Positions 1 to 7,576 of a DNA stretch of 64,000 bases are shown in pieces. The notes beneath the pieces were generated by a model, which ran no database searches, was not told where the DNA came from, and saw nothing but the letters and a program-made list of their open reading frames with translations. The position numbers and the translations under genes are program-made. Position 1 is the first letter of the stretch. Every line of letters starts with the position of its first letter. Location: positions 1 through 64,000 of the forward strand of contig NZ_JACEHH010000024.1 of NCBI RefSeq assembly GCF_014154935.1, written 5' to 3'. Source of the stretch: Stieleria mannarensis (GTDB lineage Bacteria; Planctomycetota; Planctomycetia; Pirellulales; Pirellulaceae).

Positions 1-10
1 TTCTGTCTCA

Positions 11-511
11 TCATACCGCGATGACCGCGTCAAGTATTTCGTTGCCAGAAATTCGCAGGAAGAAACAACGCGATCCCTCATCGGGCAAATCAAATTCGTA
101 AATTAACTCGAGTGAGTCTTCCGTGTATTCACCGATTGTAACAGCGATGCGGTTACTAAGGTGAGCTTCAACTTCTGTGATACTGGTAAGTGCAGGATGT
201 AGGTCAAGTAATGTTCGTGCGATAGAGGGCCACAGTTGATCGTAGTTGCTCAACAATGCGTCGAAAACGGCCTTCTGGCGGTCGGTCGGGGATTCTCCGT
301 CAATCCAAAGATGAGATGCAAAGTTTACGTTTGGCGAATGCGGAGTTGGAGCAATACGAGAGCAGTCGTAAGCATCCAATCCATTGAATGTACATGCGCC
401 AAGAATTGGGTCGGGGTCAACCGGGATGCACTGGATTTGTGGAACCGGCTGGAATCCAGTGAGCATCCGGTAGAACCAAACTTTCAATCGCAGGGAAATG
501 GGAATGCTCAT
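11..511 (-). CDS. Hypothetical protein, about 166 aa
   Basis: An open frame of about 166 residues reads on the minus strand, and I do not recognise its family. It shows no signal peptide, membrane segment or catalytic motif. The composition is that of a small soluble acidic domain, ending in a strand-rich stretch (SLELIYEFDL, then SRCFFLRISG). The start is set at the ATG beginning MSIPISLRLK; an ATG four codons upstream is also possible. A strong hairpin lies immediately upstream (536-575). The gene sits at the edge of the window, so its partners downstream on the minus strand are unseen. It could be an immunity-type or housekeeping hypothetical; nothing in the sequence decides between these. 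Confidence 0.55.
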   Translation of the reverse strand: MSIPISLRLKVWFYRMLTGFQPVPQIQCIPVDPDPILGACTFNGLDAYDCSRIAPTPHSPNVNFASHLWIDGESPTDRQKAVFDALLSNYDQLWPSIARTLLDLHPALTSITEVEAHLSNRIAVTIGEYTEDSLELIYEFDLPDEGSRCFFLRISGNEILDAVIAV

Positions 512-535
512 ACGACAGAACAACTAATTATTGGT

Positions 536-575
536 GGTCCGACTGGGGTAAAAACCGATATTCCCCGGTCGGACC
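536..575. promoter_or_regulatory. 13-bp hairpin upstream of the first gene
   Basis: The arms at 536-548 (GGTCCGACTGGGG) and 563-575 (CCCCGGTCGGACC) pair over 13 bp, with one T.G pair and a 14-nt AT-rich loop. A second, smaller inverted repeat overlaps it: GATATTCC at 557-564 and GGAATATC at 578-585. It lies 25 bp upstream of the minus-strand start at 511, where it could be an operator, a 5' UTR structure or a dispersed palindrome. There is no U tract, so it is not a classic terminator. Confidence 0.5.
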
Positions 576-707
576 GCGGAATATCTCCCGCCACCCGATG
601 GTAGGGCATGGCGGTGGTGCGGTCAAGATTGGGGCAGTGGTTCGGGACGGGCGGATTACCGCGTTTGGGCCTCGGCGGCGGATGAGGCCATGCATTGGAG
701 GGAAAGA

Positions 708-781
708 GGGTCAAAAAACGAGGTGGTCAAAAAATGAGAGCGGAGGGGGAGTGATTTTTTGACCACTCCATTTTTTGACCC
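708..781. repeat. Inverted repeat built from paired GGTCAAAAAA words
   Basis: The left arm at 708-737 carries two copies of a GGTCAAAAAAyG word. The right arm at 752-781 carries the same two words inverted (CATTTTTTGACC type). The arms pair over about 30 bp with a few mismatches around a G-rich loop. This is most of the non-coding content of 512-911, the gap before the AsmA-like gene. Similar word pairs occur at about 6883-6975, 7008-7035, 13744-13816 and 41318-41362. Confidence 0.65.
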
Positions 782-911
782 CCATTACCTCGTCCGCTCC
801 GACACCGCCGACACTCCGCCGGATTGACCTTGCGCTGGAGCCGCGTTTCTTCGTACTCTCGCCCAAAGCGCTTTTTCGCGAAATGGATTTCTGTGCGGCA
901 GGCACAAGGAT

Positions 912-3900
912 GTGACCGTGGTGAGAGACGACTATTTGCTGGATGATCTCGAGCGATCGCAGCTCGACGCCACTCGGCGGCGACGTGCCAATCGCTCCCG
1001 ACGCTATTATCGAATGCTCTTGCTAGCACTCGGATTTCTCGCCCTGCTCGCGCTCGCCGCGCCCAGTCTGGTCAGCCACACCGGGATCGCGCGCTCCATG
1101 CTGGCGTCCAACGCCGCGACGTACGGCTGGACCGCATCGGCCGATTCGATCGATGTCGGTTGGATCACCCCGCTATCCATCCGAGGATTGAAGCTGACCG
1201 GCCAATCGGGTGAAACGGTCGTGCAGATCGATCGCGCCGACACCGCGTTGACGGTGATGCAACTACTGAATCTTGACCCCGCATCGATCGGCGAAGTTTC
1301 GCTTCGCGGCGTCGCGCTGGCCTGCAGCGTCGCCGATGGCCGGTCGTCGATCGAGTCGGACTTGGCAACTCTGCTGGAGCCGAGCGATCAACCGCAGGCA
1401 TTGGTCCGTGCGTCGATCCAAATCCAAGACTTCGGTGCCACTGCGACCGATTCGATCACCGGCGACGCTTGGTCGCTGAACCAATCGAATGTGAACGTCA
1501 GTCTTGATGGAAACCGGATCACCGCGGAGGTCGCCGGGGTGGTCAATGAACCGGGCGGCAGCGGTGGTGCGATCCAAAGTCAGTTTGTCTGGCAAGACGG
1601 CTCGGAGGACTTGTGGAGTCTTTCGTTCGATACCGAGTCGTTTCCGCTGTCGGTCGCCAATCTCGTCGCGCGACGATTCTCCGGTGCGGTCGACGGTTTG
1701 CCACAACAATTCTCCGGCGACACAACCGGTCGATTGAAACTGGTCGGTGCCCCCGACGGGGCCGTCAAAGCCAGTTTGGGCGACGTGCGGATCCGCAACC
1801 TGAAAACACTCTTCGCGTCGACGGGCGATGCGTCCGGGCAAGCGGGTACCGCGCAAAAACAATGGAACAATGAACTGGCGACACTCGACGGCGACGTCGC
1901 ACTCTCGGGCGGTTGGTTGCTCGGCCAAGGCTTGGAGCTGACCACCGACTTCGCATCGGCGACACTCGACGGTTCCTTTCCGACCACGATCTCCCTGGTC
2001 GGCTCGGACGACAATCCACTCAGCTGGCTGCAAGCCCTGAACGGTAAAGCGCGCGTCGACGTCGATTTGGCGTCACTGGATCAAGCGCTGCCGGGGCTGA
2101 TCCCGCTGCGCAGCAACGTCACGTTGGTGTCCGGCCGGGCAAGCGGCATCATCGACAATAGTGCCGCGTCATCCGGACCCGGCCATGTAGCGACGCGGCG
2201 CAGCAACCTGTCACTGTCGAGCAATTCGTTGCGCGCCCGCGCCGACGGGCGGATCGTGGTGATCGAACCGATCGAATTGTCGGCCACGGTCACTGACGAC
2301 AAGGGGGCGCTTCGTGCGGAGCGATTCGACGTCAAGAGTTCGTTCGCCAACGCGTCGGGATCGGGAACACTGCAAGACGGAACGGCGGAATTGCGAATCG
2401 ATTTCGGTCGGCTGTACACGATGCTTCGCCCGGTCATCGATCTGTCGGACCTTTCACTCGGCGGGACCGCCGACGCCCAGGTGCGATGGACCGTCAATCG
2501 CACTCCCGATGGACGATCCGACCAGTGGGATCTGATCGGCAACGGCGAAGCGAACAACTTGTTGGTCACCCTGCCCAGCGGCCACCGTTTCAAACGCACG
2601 ATCGTGCAAGGCGACGTGGCGGCCAAAGGGCAATGGAACGGCCGAACGTTGGAGCAGTTGACCAGCGCCGACGTCGGGATCCGCAGCGGCGGTGTTTCCT
2701 TGCGTGCCGCATTGCTGTCGCCGGTTTCGCGGCCCGACGCCGATTCGATCTACCCGGTTCGACTGGAAACCGATGGACGGCTGGAGAATCTCAGCGAATC
2801 GTTGCGGCCCTGGCTGCCCGATCCTCTTCGCAGCGCCGAGGGCCGATTGACGGGATCGGCGATCGCCAAGGTCAGCCGTTCGGGCGGCTCGCTTTCCAAA
2901 GCCGAATTCGTCGTCAGCCAGCCACGCGTCAATTACGACAGCCACTGGTACGTGCAGCAGAGTGTGACGGTCAATTTCAACGGCGTGCTCGACTGGCCGA
3001 GCGGCAATTTTGCCTCACAAGAACTGACCGTTCGCGGCGAAGCGTTGTCGTTGGCGGTGCGCGGAGAAGCGAGCCGCGAGAAAACGAACTTGGACATCGC
3101 TTGGAACGCAGACTTGAAACGGTTGCAAGAAAGCGTCGGATCGACGATCGCACGCGCGGCATCGACCAACGTCGTCCGCCCGATCAGTTACCGGCCGGTC
3201 CAGGACAACGCGTACACGATCAGCGGACTGTCCAGCGGAAAACTGAATCTGAGCGGCGATCCGGTCCAGTGGAACATCGACGCATCGGCCTCGGCGACCA
3301 ACGTTTCCATTTATTCGCCGTCGGACCAGCGCAACTACCCGCCGGGAACGCCCGCGGGGGCTTACGGCCCGAACCCGCGACCGACGTTCGGCCAGGGTTT
3401 CGGAAACACGCAACCGACCCCGACGGGAGATCTGTTGTGGCAGGAACCGCGGCTGAAAGTTGACGGTCGGATGCAATACAACGCCGAAACGGGAATCGTC
3501 GCGTTGCCGGAACTGCAGATCGCCAGCGACGGCTTTGCCGGCACGTTGACCGGCGAAGTGACGACGAAAGGAGAGGCGTCTTCGGTGCGGCTGTCCGGTC
3601 CCTCGCGTTGGAAGATGGACGTCGTGGCCGCACGGCTGGCCAATTTGCTGGGAACGCCGATTCAGGCCAGTGGCATTCACGAAGCGCCGATCGAATTGCT
3701 GTGGTCGACGTCGGCTGCCCAAGACGCGTCGCTGCGGATCAAGGGAGAACTCGGTTGGGACCAATGCGAAGTGGCTGACATCCGCATCGGGGCAACAAAG
3801 CTGCCGTTCCAGATGACCGATCAAGCGCTCCAGATCAACCGCACCACGTTCCCGATCCTCTCGCTCGGCACGACCAACTCCGGTGCGACTAATCCCGCCG

Positions 3901-4676
3901 CGACCACCGAAGCGGGCCAAGTCGAATTGGCCGCTCACGTCGATTACACGGCCAGCCCGATGACCGTTCGACTGGGACCGGGGGCCAAAATCAAATCGCT
4001 GCAGATCACACCGTCGACCGCCGCGGGATGGTTGAAGTACCTGGCCCCGTTGGCGGCCAACGCGACCAGCATCGACGGGGCGATCGCCGCCGAGTTTGAC
4101 GAAGCGGTTTTGAATGTCGACGATCCCTACGCAAGTGTTATTCGCGGGCGGATGGACATCCAAACGATGCGGTTGGCCTCGGGGCCGTTGGCGAATCAGT
4201 TGATCCAAGGCGTGGAGCAGATCAAGTCACTGGCACGACTGACCGGTGGGCAAGCCGAACCGGCGAGTGCGAAGACGTTGATCGAGATGCCGCCCCAAAG
4301 TGTCGAGTTCAGTTTTGAAAACGGAGTCGCCACCCACCAGCGAATGTATTTCAAAATCGATCGCGCGAATTTGATGACCAGCGGACGTGTCGCCACCGAC
4401 AGCAGCATCAATCTGGTCGCCCAAGTCCCCCTGGACGCCCGTTGGCTGGGCAGCGATCTAAAAGGCTTGGCCGGACAGACGCTGACGTTCCCCATCACCG
4501 GAACACTCGATCGCCCCAAACTGGACGACACCGCGGTCCGCGCCGTGATGACCGAACTGGGCAGCAAAGCCGGCGCCGAAGTGATTCAAAACCGGCTCGA
4601 CGGCCTGATTCAAAAACAACTCGGTTCGGGGATGGAGCAGCTTAATTCGGGGCTTGAGAAGATCCTTGGGTTTTGA
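912..4676 (+). CDS. Giant AsmA/TamB-like membrane-anchored protein
   Basis: This 1254-residue protein has a basic N-terminus (RRRRANRSRR), one membrane segment at about 34-52, and then some 1200 residues of beta-strand-rich, low-complexity sequence. That organisation fits AsmA/TamB/DUF3971-type envelope proteins, which in diderms form long lipid-transfer bridges or help outer-membrane assembly. Phrases such as LRIKGELGWDQCEVADIRIG and a C-terminal stretch describing a final repeat (ITGTLDRPKLDDTAVRAVM) are typical of the family. The C-terminus is amphipathic helical (VIQNRLDGLIQKQLGSGMEQ). The start is the GTG at 912; a GTG three codons later is an alternative. The gene stands alone between non-coding stretches. 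The family assignment rests on architecture, and the cargo is unknown. Confidence 0.7.
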   Translation: MTVVRDDYLLDDLERSQLDATRRRRANRSRRYYRMLLLALGFLALLALAAPSLVSHTGIARSMLASNAATYGWTASADSIDVGWITPLSIRGLKLTGQSGETVVQIDRADTALTVMQLLNLDPASIGEVSLRGVALACSVADGRSSIESDLATLLEPSDQPQALVRASIQIQDFGATATDSITGDAWSLNQSNVNVSLDGNRITAEVAGVVNEPGGSGGAIQSQFVWQDGSEDLWSLSFDTESFPLSVANLVARRFSGAVDGLPQQFSGDTTGRLKLVGAPDGAVKASLGDVRIRNLKTLFASTGDASGQAGTAQKQWNNELATLDGDVALSGGWLLGQGLELTTDFASATLDGSFPTTISLVGSDDNPLSWLQALNGKARVDVDLASLDQALPGLIPLRSNVTLVSGRASGIIDNSAASSGPGHVATRRSNLSLSSNSLRARADGRIVVIEPIELSATVTDDKGALRAERFDVKSSFANASGSGTLQDGTAELRIDFGRLYTMLRPVIDLSDLSLGGTADAQVRWTVNRTPDGRSDQWDLIGNGEANNLLVTLPSGHRFKRTIVQGDVAAKGQWNGRTLEQLTSADVGIRSGGVSLRAALLSPVSRPDADSIYPVRLETDGRLENLSESLRPWLPDPLRSAEGRLTGSAIAKVSRSGGSLSKAEFVVSQPRVNYDSHWYVQQSVTVNFNGVLDWPSGNFASQELTVRGEALSLAVRGEASREKTNLDIAWNADLKRLQESVGSTIARAASTNVVRPISYRPVQDNAYTISGLSSGKLNLSGDPVQWNIDASASATNVSIYSPSDQRNYPPGTPAGAYGPNPRPTFGQGFGNTQPTPTGDLLWQEPRLKVDGRMQYNAETGIVALPELQIASDGFAGTLTGEVTTKGEASSVRLSGPSRWKMDVVAARLANLLGTPIQASGIHEAPIELLWSTSAAQDASLRIKGELGWDQCEVADIRIGATKLPFQMTDQALQINRTTFPILSLGTTNSGATNPAATTEAGQVELAAHVDYTASPMTVRLGPGAKIKSLQITPSTAAGWLKYLAPLAANATSIDGAIAAEFDEAVLNVDDPYASVIRGRMDIQTMRLASGPLANQLIQGVEQIKSLARLTGGQAEPASAKTLIEMPPQSVEFSFENGVATHQRMYFKIDRANLMTSGRVATDSSINLVAQVPLDARWLGSDLKGLAGQTLTFPITGTLDRPKLDDTAVRAVMTELGSKAGAEVIQNRLDGLIQKQLGSGMEQLNSGLEKILGF

Positions 4677-4784
4677 CGCGGCGCGTGGAGACAAAACCCT
4701 CCCTGGAAGAGGGCTGGCGAAAATCAATGCAACTTGGAACGTTGCGTAGGTTCGGGGACTTTCAACGATTCTGCTGGATCCCTT

Positions 4785-4885
4785 GATTGCAAATTGCAAA
4801 CTGATCATTGCAAAATTCAAATTTGCCGGGAATCGTCGCTCAAATCATTTCGCAATTTGCATTGTTCATTTTGCAGTTTTCAATC
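4785..4885. repeat. Low-GC diverged inverted repeat rich in TTGCA words
   Basis: The stretch from about 4785 to 4826 begins GATTGCAAATTGCAAACTG. Its reverse complement is recognisable, with mismatches, in about 4842-4885, which ends in CAGTTTTCAATC. Base composition is clearly more AT-rich than the surroundings. I see no gene in it. It could be a decayed mobile repeat. Confidence 0.5.
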
Positions 4886-5102
4886 GTTGCCGGTTCACCA
4901 GTTTTCGACGCCACGTACTTTTCATCAGGCCACCCTGGCAGGGAGGGTGTCGCCTCTCAACTTGACGCCGATGGGGTCGGGCGTCGCGTGAAGGGGGCGG
5001 CGAACGCTAGGTGGCAAAGAAAACCCACCGATGGCAGAGCGTAACCACGGATTGCCGGCTGGTGTTTGTCGCGATGCGACGGGAGCGTGGGTTTGCTGGG
5101 GA

Positions 5103-5126
5103 CCACCTTCTGGCGAAGGTAGCTAC
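5103..5126 (-). repeat. REP-like hairpin, class B
   Basis: Read on the minus strand, the element has a GTAG foot, left arm CTACCTTC, loop GCCA and right arm GAAGGTGG. The 8-bp stem includes one T.G pair. It matches the two copies at 25112-25173 in foot and loop, but the stem there differs by paired changes in one copy. Confidence 0.7.
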
Positions 5127-5172
5127 GTTGGCCAGCGAGTGTTGGCATTTTCTTGTCTGATGTCACGCGTGG

Positions 5173-5200
5173 CCGAAAGTCTTGGCGACTTCCGCTACGG
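5173..5200 (+). repeat. REP-like hairpin, class A, GTC/GAC stem
   Basis: Read from the opposite strand, the element has a GTAG foot, left arm CGGAAGTC, loop GCCAA and right arm GACTTTCG. It lies upstream of selO and has the same form as the copies near 24.9, 27.9 and 32.4 kb. Confidence 0.75.
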
Positions 5201-5264
5201 CCATTTTTCTGTCCTTCTCCACCCACCACCTGCCACAATCTCCCCTCGTCCCTAAACTACAGGC

Positions 5265-6869
5265 ATGTCACAACAACAATGGATCGATGCCTGGGAATCA
5301 CTGACCTTTGACAACCGCTTCACGCGGCAGCTGCCGGCTGATCCGGATCAAACCAATCAGATCCGCCAAGTGCGCGGGGCGTGTTACTCTCGTGTGCTGC
5401 CCAAACCGGTCGCGGCGCCGCAGCTGATCGCCCACTCGCGTGAAGTCGCCGAGCAGTTGGGGGTGACGGAGGAGTTACTACAGTCCCAGCAGTTCGCCGA
5501 CGTGATGGGGGGCAACGCGGTTCATCCGGGGATGGACCCGTTTGCGATGTGCTATGGCGGGCATCAATTCGGAAACTGGGCCGGCCAGCTTGGCGATGGC
5601 CGCGCGATCAACCTGGGCGAAGTCATCGATGTGCATGGGCGTCATCAGACGTTGCAGCTGAAAGGGGCCGGTCCGACGCCCTACTCGCGTTTCGCCGACG
5701 GGCTGGCGGTGTTGCGCAGCAGCGTTCGCGAGTTTCTGTGCAGCGAAGCGATGCACCACCTGGGCGTGCCGACGACTCGGGCGCTCAGTCTGGTCCTGAC
5801 CGGTGACGCGGTGACCCGCGACATGTTTTACGACGGCAACCCGAAGCAGGAACCCGGCGCGATCGTGTGTCGCGTCGCGCCGTCGTTCGTCCGCCTGGGG
5901 AATTTTCAAATCTTCGCCAGCCGCGACGATGTCGACACGCTGCGGCGTCTGGCCGATTTTACGATCCGCCAGGACTTTCCCCACTTGGGCGAGCCTTCGC
6001 CGGAGGTTTATGCGGAGTTCTTCGCCGAGGTCTGTCAGCGGACGGCGGAGTTGATGGTGCACTGGATGCGAGTCGGTTTCGTGCACGGCGTGATGAACAC
6101 CGACAACCTGTCGATCCTGGGGCTGACGATCGACTACGGCCCCTATGGTTGGTTGGAAGACTACGATCCGGGCTGGACACCGAACACAACCGATGCCCAA
6201 GGGCGACGTTACCGCTATGGCCACCAACCGCAGGTGGCTCAGTGGAATCTGGCGCAGTTTGCCGGGTCGTTGTTGCCGCTGGTCAATCAAGACGTCGACG
6301 TGCTGCAAAAGGGATTGCATCTGTACGTCGAAACCTTTGACGACGGTTGGAATTCGATGATGGCCGCCAAGCTCGGGCTGGACAAGTTTCGCGGTGAAGC
6401 GGACCAGCGGTTGTTTGCAGCGCTGTTGGATGTGTTGCAGTTGGCCGAGACCGACATGACGCTGTTCTATCGACGGTTGGCTGATGTGCCGAGTGAGAGC
6501 GATCCCGATGCGGTGTGCGAGCGGCTGGCTGACGCCTACTACCGGCCTGAGCAGATTGACGACGAAGTCCGCACGGCGACGGCCGACTGGTTTGCGGGCT
6601 ACCAAAGTCGGCTCGCGGATGCCGGCGTGTCGGATGAAAAACGTCGCCGGCGGATGAACCGCGTCAATCCGCTCTACGTACTGCGCAACTACTTGGCTCA
6701 ATTGGCGATCGATCGCAGCGAGCAGGGTGACCAAGGGGGGATCACAGAGTTGTTGGAGGTGCTTCGAAACCCCTACGACGAACAGCCCGGACGCGAAGCC
6801 TATGCCGAGAAGCGTCCCGAGTGGGCGCGGCATCGCGCGGGGTGTTCGATGTTGTCGTGTAGCTCCTAG
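5265..6869 (+). CDS. selO: SelO-type protein adenylyltransferase (pseudokinase fold)
   Basis: The 534-residue protein matches the SelO/YdiU (UPF0061) family throughout. SelO binds ATP in a flipped orientation and transfers AMP to hydroxyl side chains of target proteins, in redox stress responses in studied bacteria. Seen here are the block MCYGGHQFGNWAGQLGDGRA, the nucleotide-binding LKGAGPTPYSR, the segment RSSVREFLCSEAMHHLGVPT, and the metal-binding VMNTDNLSILG followed by IDYGPYGW. The C-terminus is CSMLSCSS. Cysteine (TGT) occupies the place where eukaryotic SelO has selenocysteine, so no recoding is needed. Length is in the family range once its slightly longer N-terminus is counted. The gene is monocistronic, with repeats on both sides. 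Confidence 0.95.
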   Translation: MSQQQWIDAWESLTFDNRFTRQLPADPDQTNQIRQVRGACYSRVLPKPVAAPQLIAHSREVAEQLGVTEELLQSQQFADVMGGNAVHPGMDPFAMCYGGHQFGNWAGQLGDGRAINLGEVIDVHGRHQTLQLKGAGPTPYSRFADGLAVLRSSVREFLCSEAMHHLGVPTTRALSLVLTGDAVTRDMFYDGNPKQEPGAIVCRVAPSFVRLGNFQIFASRDDVDTLRRLADFTIRQDFPHLGEPSPEVYAEFFAEVCQRTAELMVHWMRVGFVHGVMNTDNLSILGLTIDYGPYGWLEDYDPGWTPNTTDAQGRRYRYGHQPQVAQWNLAQFAGSLLPLVNQDVDVLQKGLHLYVETFDDGWNSMMAAKLGLDKFRGEADQRLFAALLDVLQLAETDMTLFYRRLADVPSESDPDAVCERLADAYYRPEQIDDEVRTATADWFAGYQSRLADAGVSDEKRRRRMNRVNPLYVLRNYLAQLAIDRSEQGDQGGITELLEVLRNPYDEQPGREAYAEKRPEWARHRAGCSMLSCSS

Positions 6870-7576
6870 CCGCTTGCGGAAATCGGGTGAGAAGATTTCG
6901 GAGGTAAGAAAACGGTGAAATGCACCATCGATTCGATGCAGCCAATCTTCCTACCTCCAAAATTTTCCTGCCTCTCTATTTGTCGCGTCGAAGGGGACAG
7001 GAGAGGGATGGCAGAATGATACGGGGCAGAATGATGGAATGCCCGTAGGGGGACGCGAGGCGGCTGATCTCACCGGAGCGCTGGCCGAAAGCCTTGGCGG
7101 CTTCCGCTACGGGCTGGTTGGTCGAAAGCCTTGGCGGCTTCCGCTACGGGATGGTTGGTCGAAAGCCTTGGCGGCTTCCGCTACGGGCTGGTTGGCCGAA
7201 AGCCTTGGCGGCTTCCGCTACGGGCTGGTTGGCCGAAAGCCTTGGCGGCTTCCGCTACGGGATGGTCGGTCGAAAGCCTTGGCGGCTTCCGCTACGGGAT
7301 GGTTGGCCGAAAGCCTTGGCGGCTTCCGCTACGGGATGGTTGGCCGAAAGCCTTGGCGGCTTCCGCTACGGGATGGTTGGCCGAAAGCCTTGGCGGCTTC
7401 CGCTACGGGATGGTTGGTCGAAAGCCTTGGCGGCTTCCGCTACGGATTGGCGTGGTCGTTCATCGGAGCCATTGCGCCGATTGCTCTCCACTCGCTCTCG
7501 CACTCAACCCGCCAAACCCGCTAAACTGCCTCGGCCAGCTTCGTTCGTTTGTCCTTAACCCAGAAGAGACACGCTC
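6870..7576. other. Non-coding repeat-rich stretch between selO and the peptide importer
   Basis: These 707 bases contain no credible gene. From left to right there is an inverted repeat of GGAGGTAnGAAnA words (about 6883-6975), two GGCAGAATGAT words (7008-7035), and the 10-unit 37-bp hairpin array (7081-7446). About 130 bp then remain before the GTG start of the transporter operon, which must hold its promoter. I could not assign a promoter with confidence. Confidence 0.6.
7081..7446 (+). repeat. Head-to-tail array of ten 37-bp class A REP-like hairpins
   Basis: Units start with CGAAAGCC at 7086, 7123, 7160, 7197, 7234, 7271, 7308, 7345, 7382 and 7419, an exact 37-base period. Each unit holds the arms AAGCC and GGCTT around TTGGC, then TTCCGCTACGG, with a short linker that varies at a few positions. 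Because 37 is not a multiple of three, all three forward frames stay open and translate to the same peptide series. These frames are a by-product and are not listed as genes. Confidence 0.95.

Larger units (their letters stand above)
4677..5264. other. Non-coding stretch before selO with several repeats
   Basis: No credible gene is seen in these 588 bases. The stretch holds a low-GC diverged inverted repeat (4785-4885), CCCTCCCT/AGGGAGGGT phrases at about 4692-4712 and 4929-4950, one REP-like element of class B (5103-5126) and one of class A (5173-5200). The last lies about 65 bp before the selO start. A GAGCGTGGG remnant just before 5103 suggests that the class B element was once an inverted pair like that at 25112-25173. 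Confidence 0.6.

Noticed and set aside
5478-6833. 451-residue open frame antisense to selO
   Set aside because: It is a high-GC shadow of a clearly recognised gene. Composition is Arg/His/Gln-rich and no domain is visible.
6849-6869. Selenocysteine at the SelO C-terminus
   Set aside because: The codon at the family's selenocysteine position is TGT (Cys). The stop is an ordinary TAG, and no SECIS-like element is needed.
7081-7446. Regular 37-bp repeats as a CRISPR array
   Set aside because: The units are contiguous and nearly identical, with only a short variable linker and no unique spacers of 30-40 bases. No cas genes are in the window.
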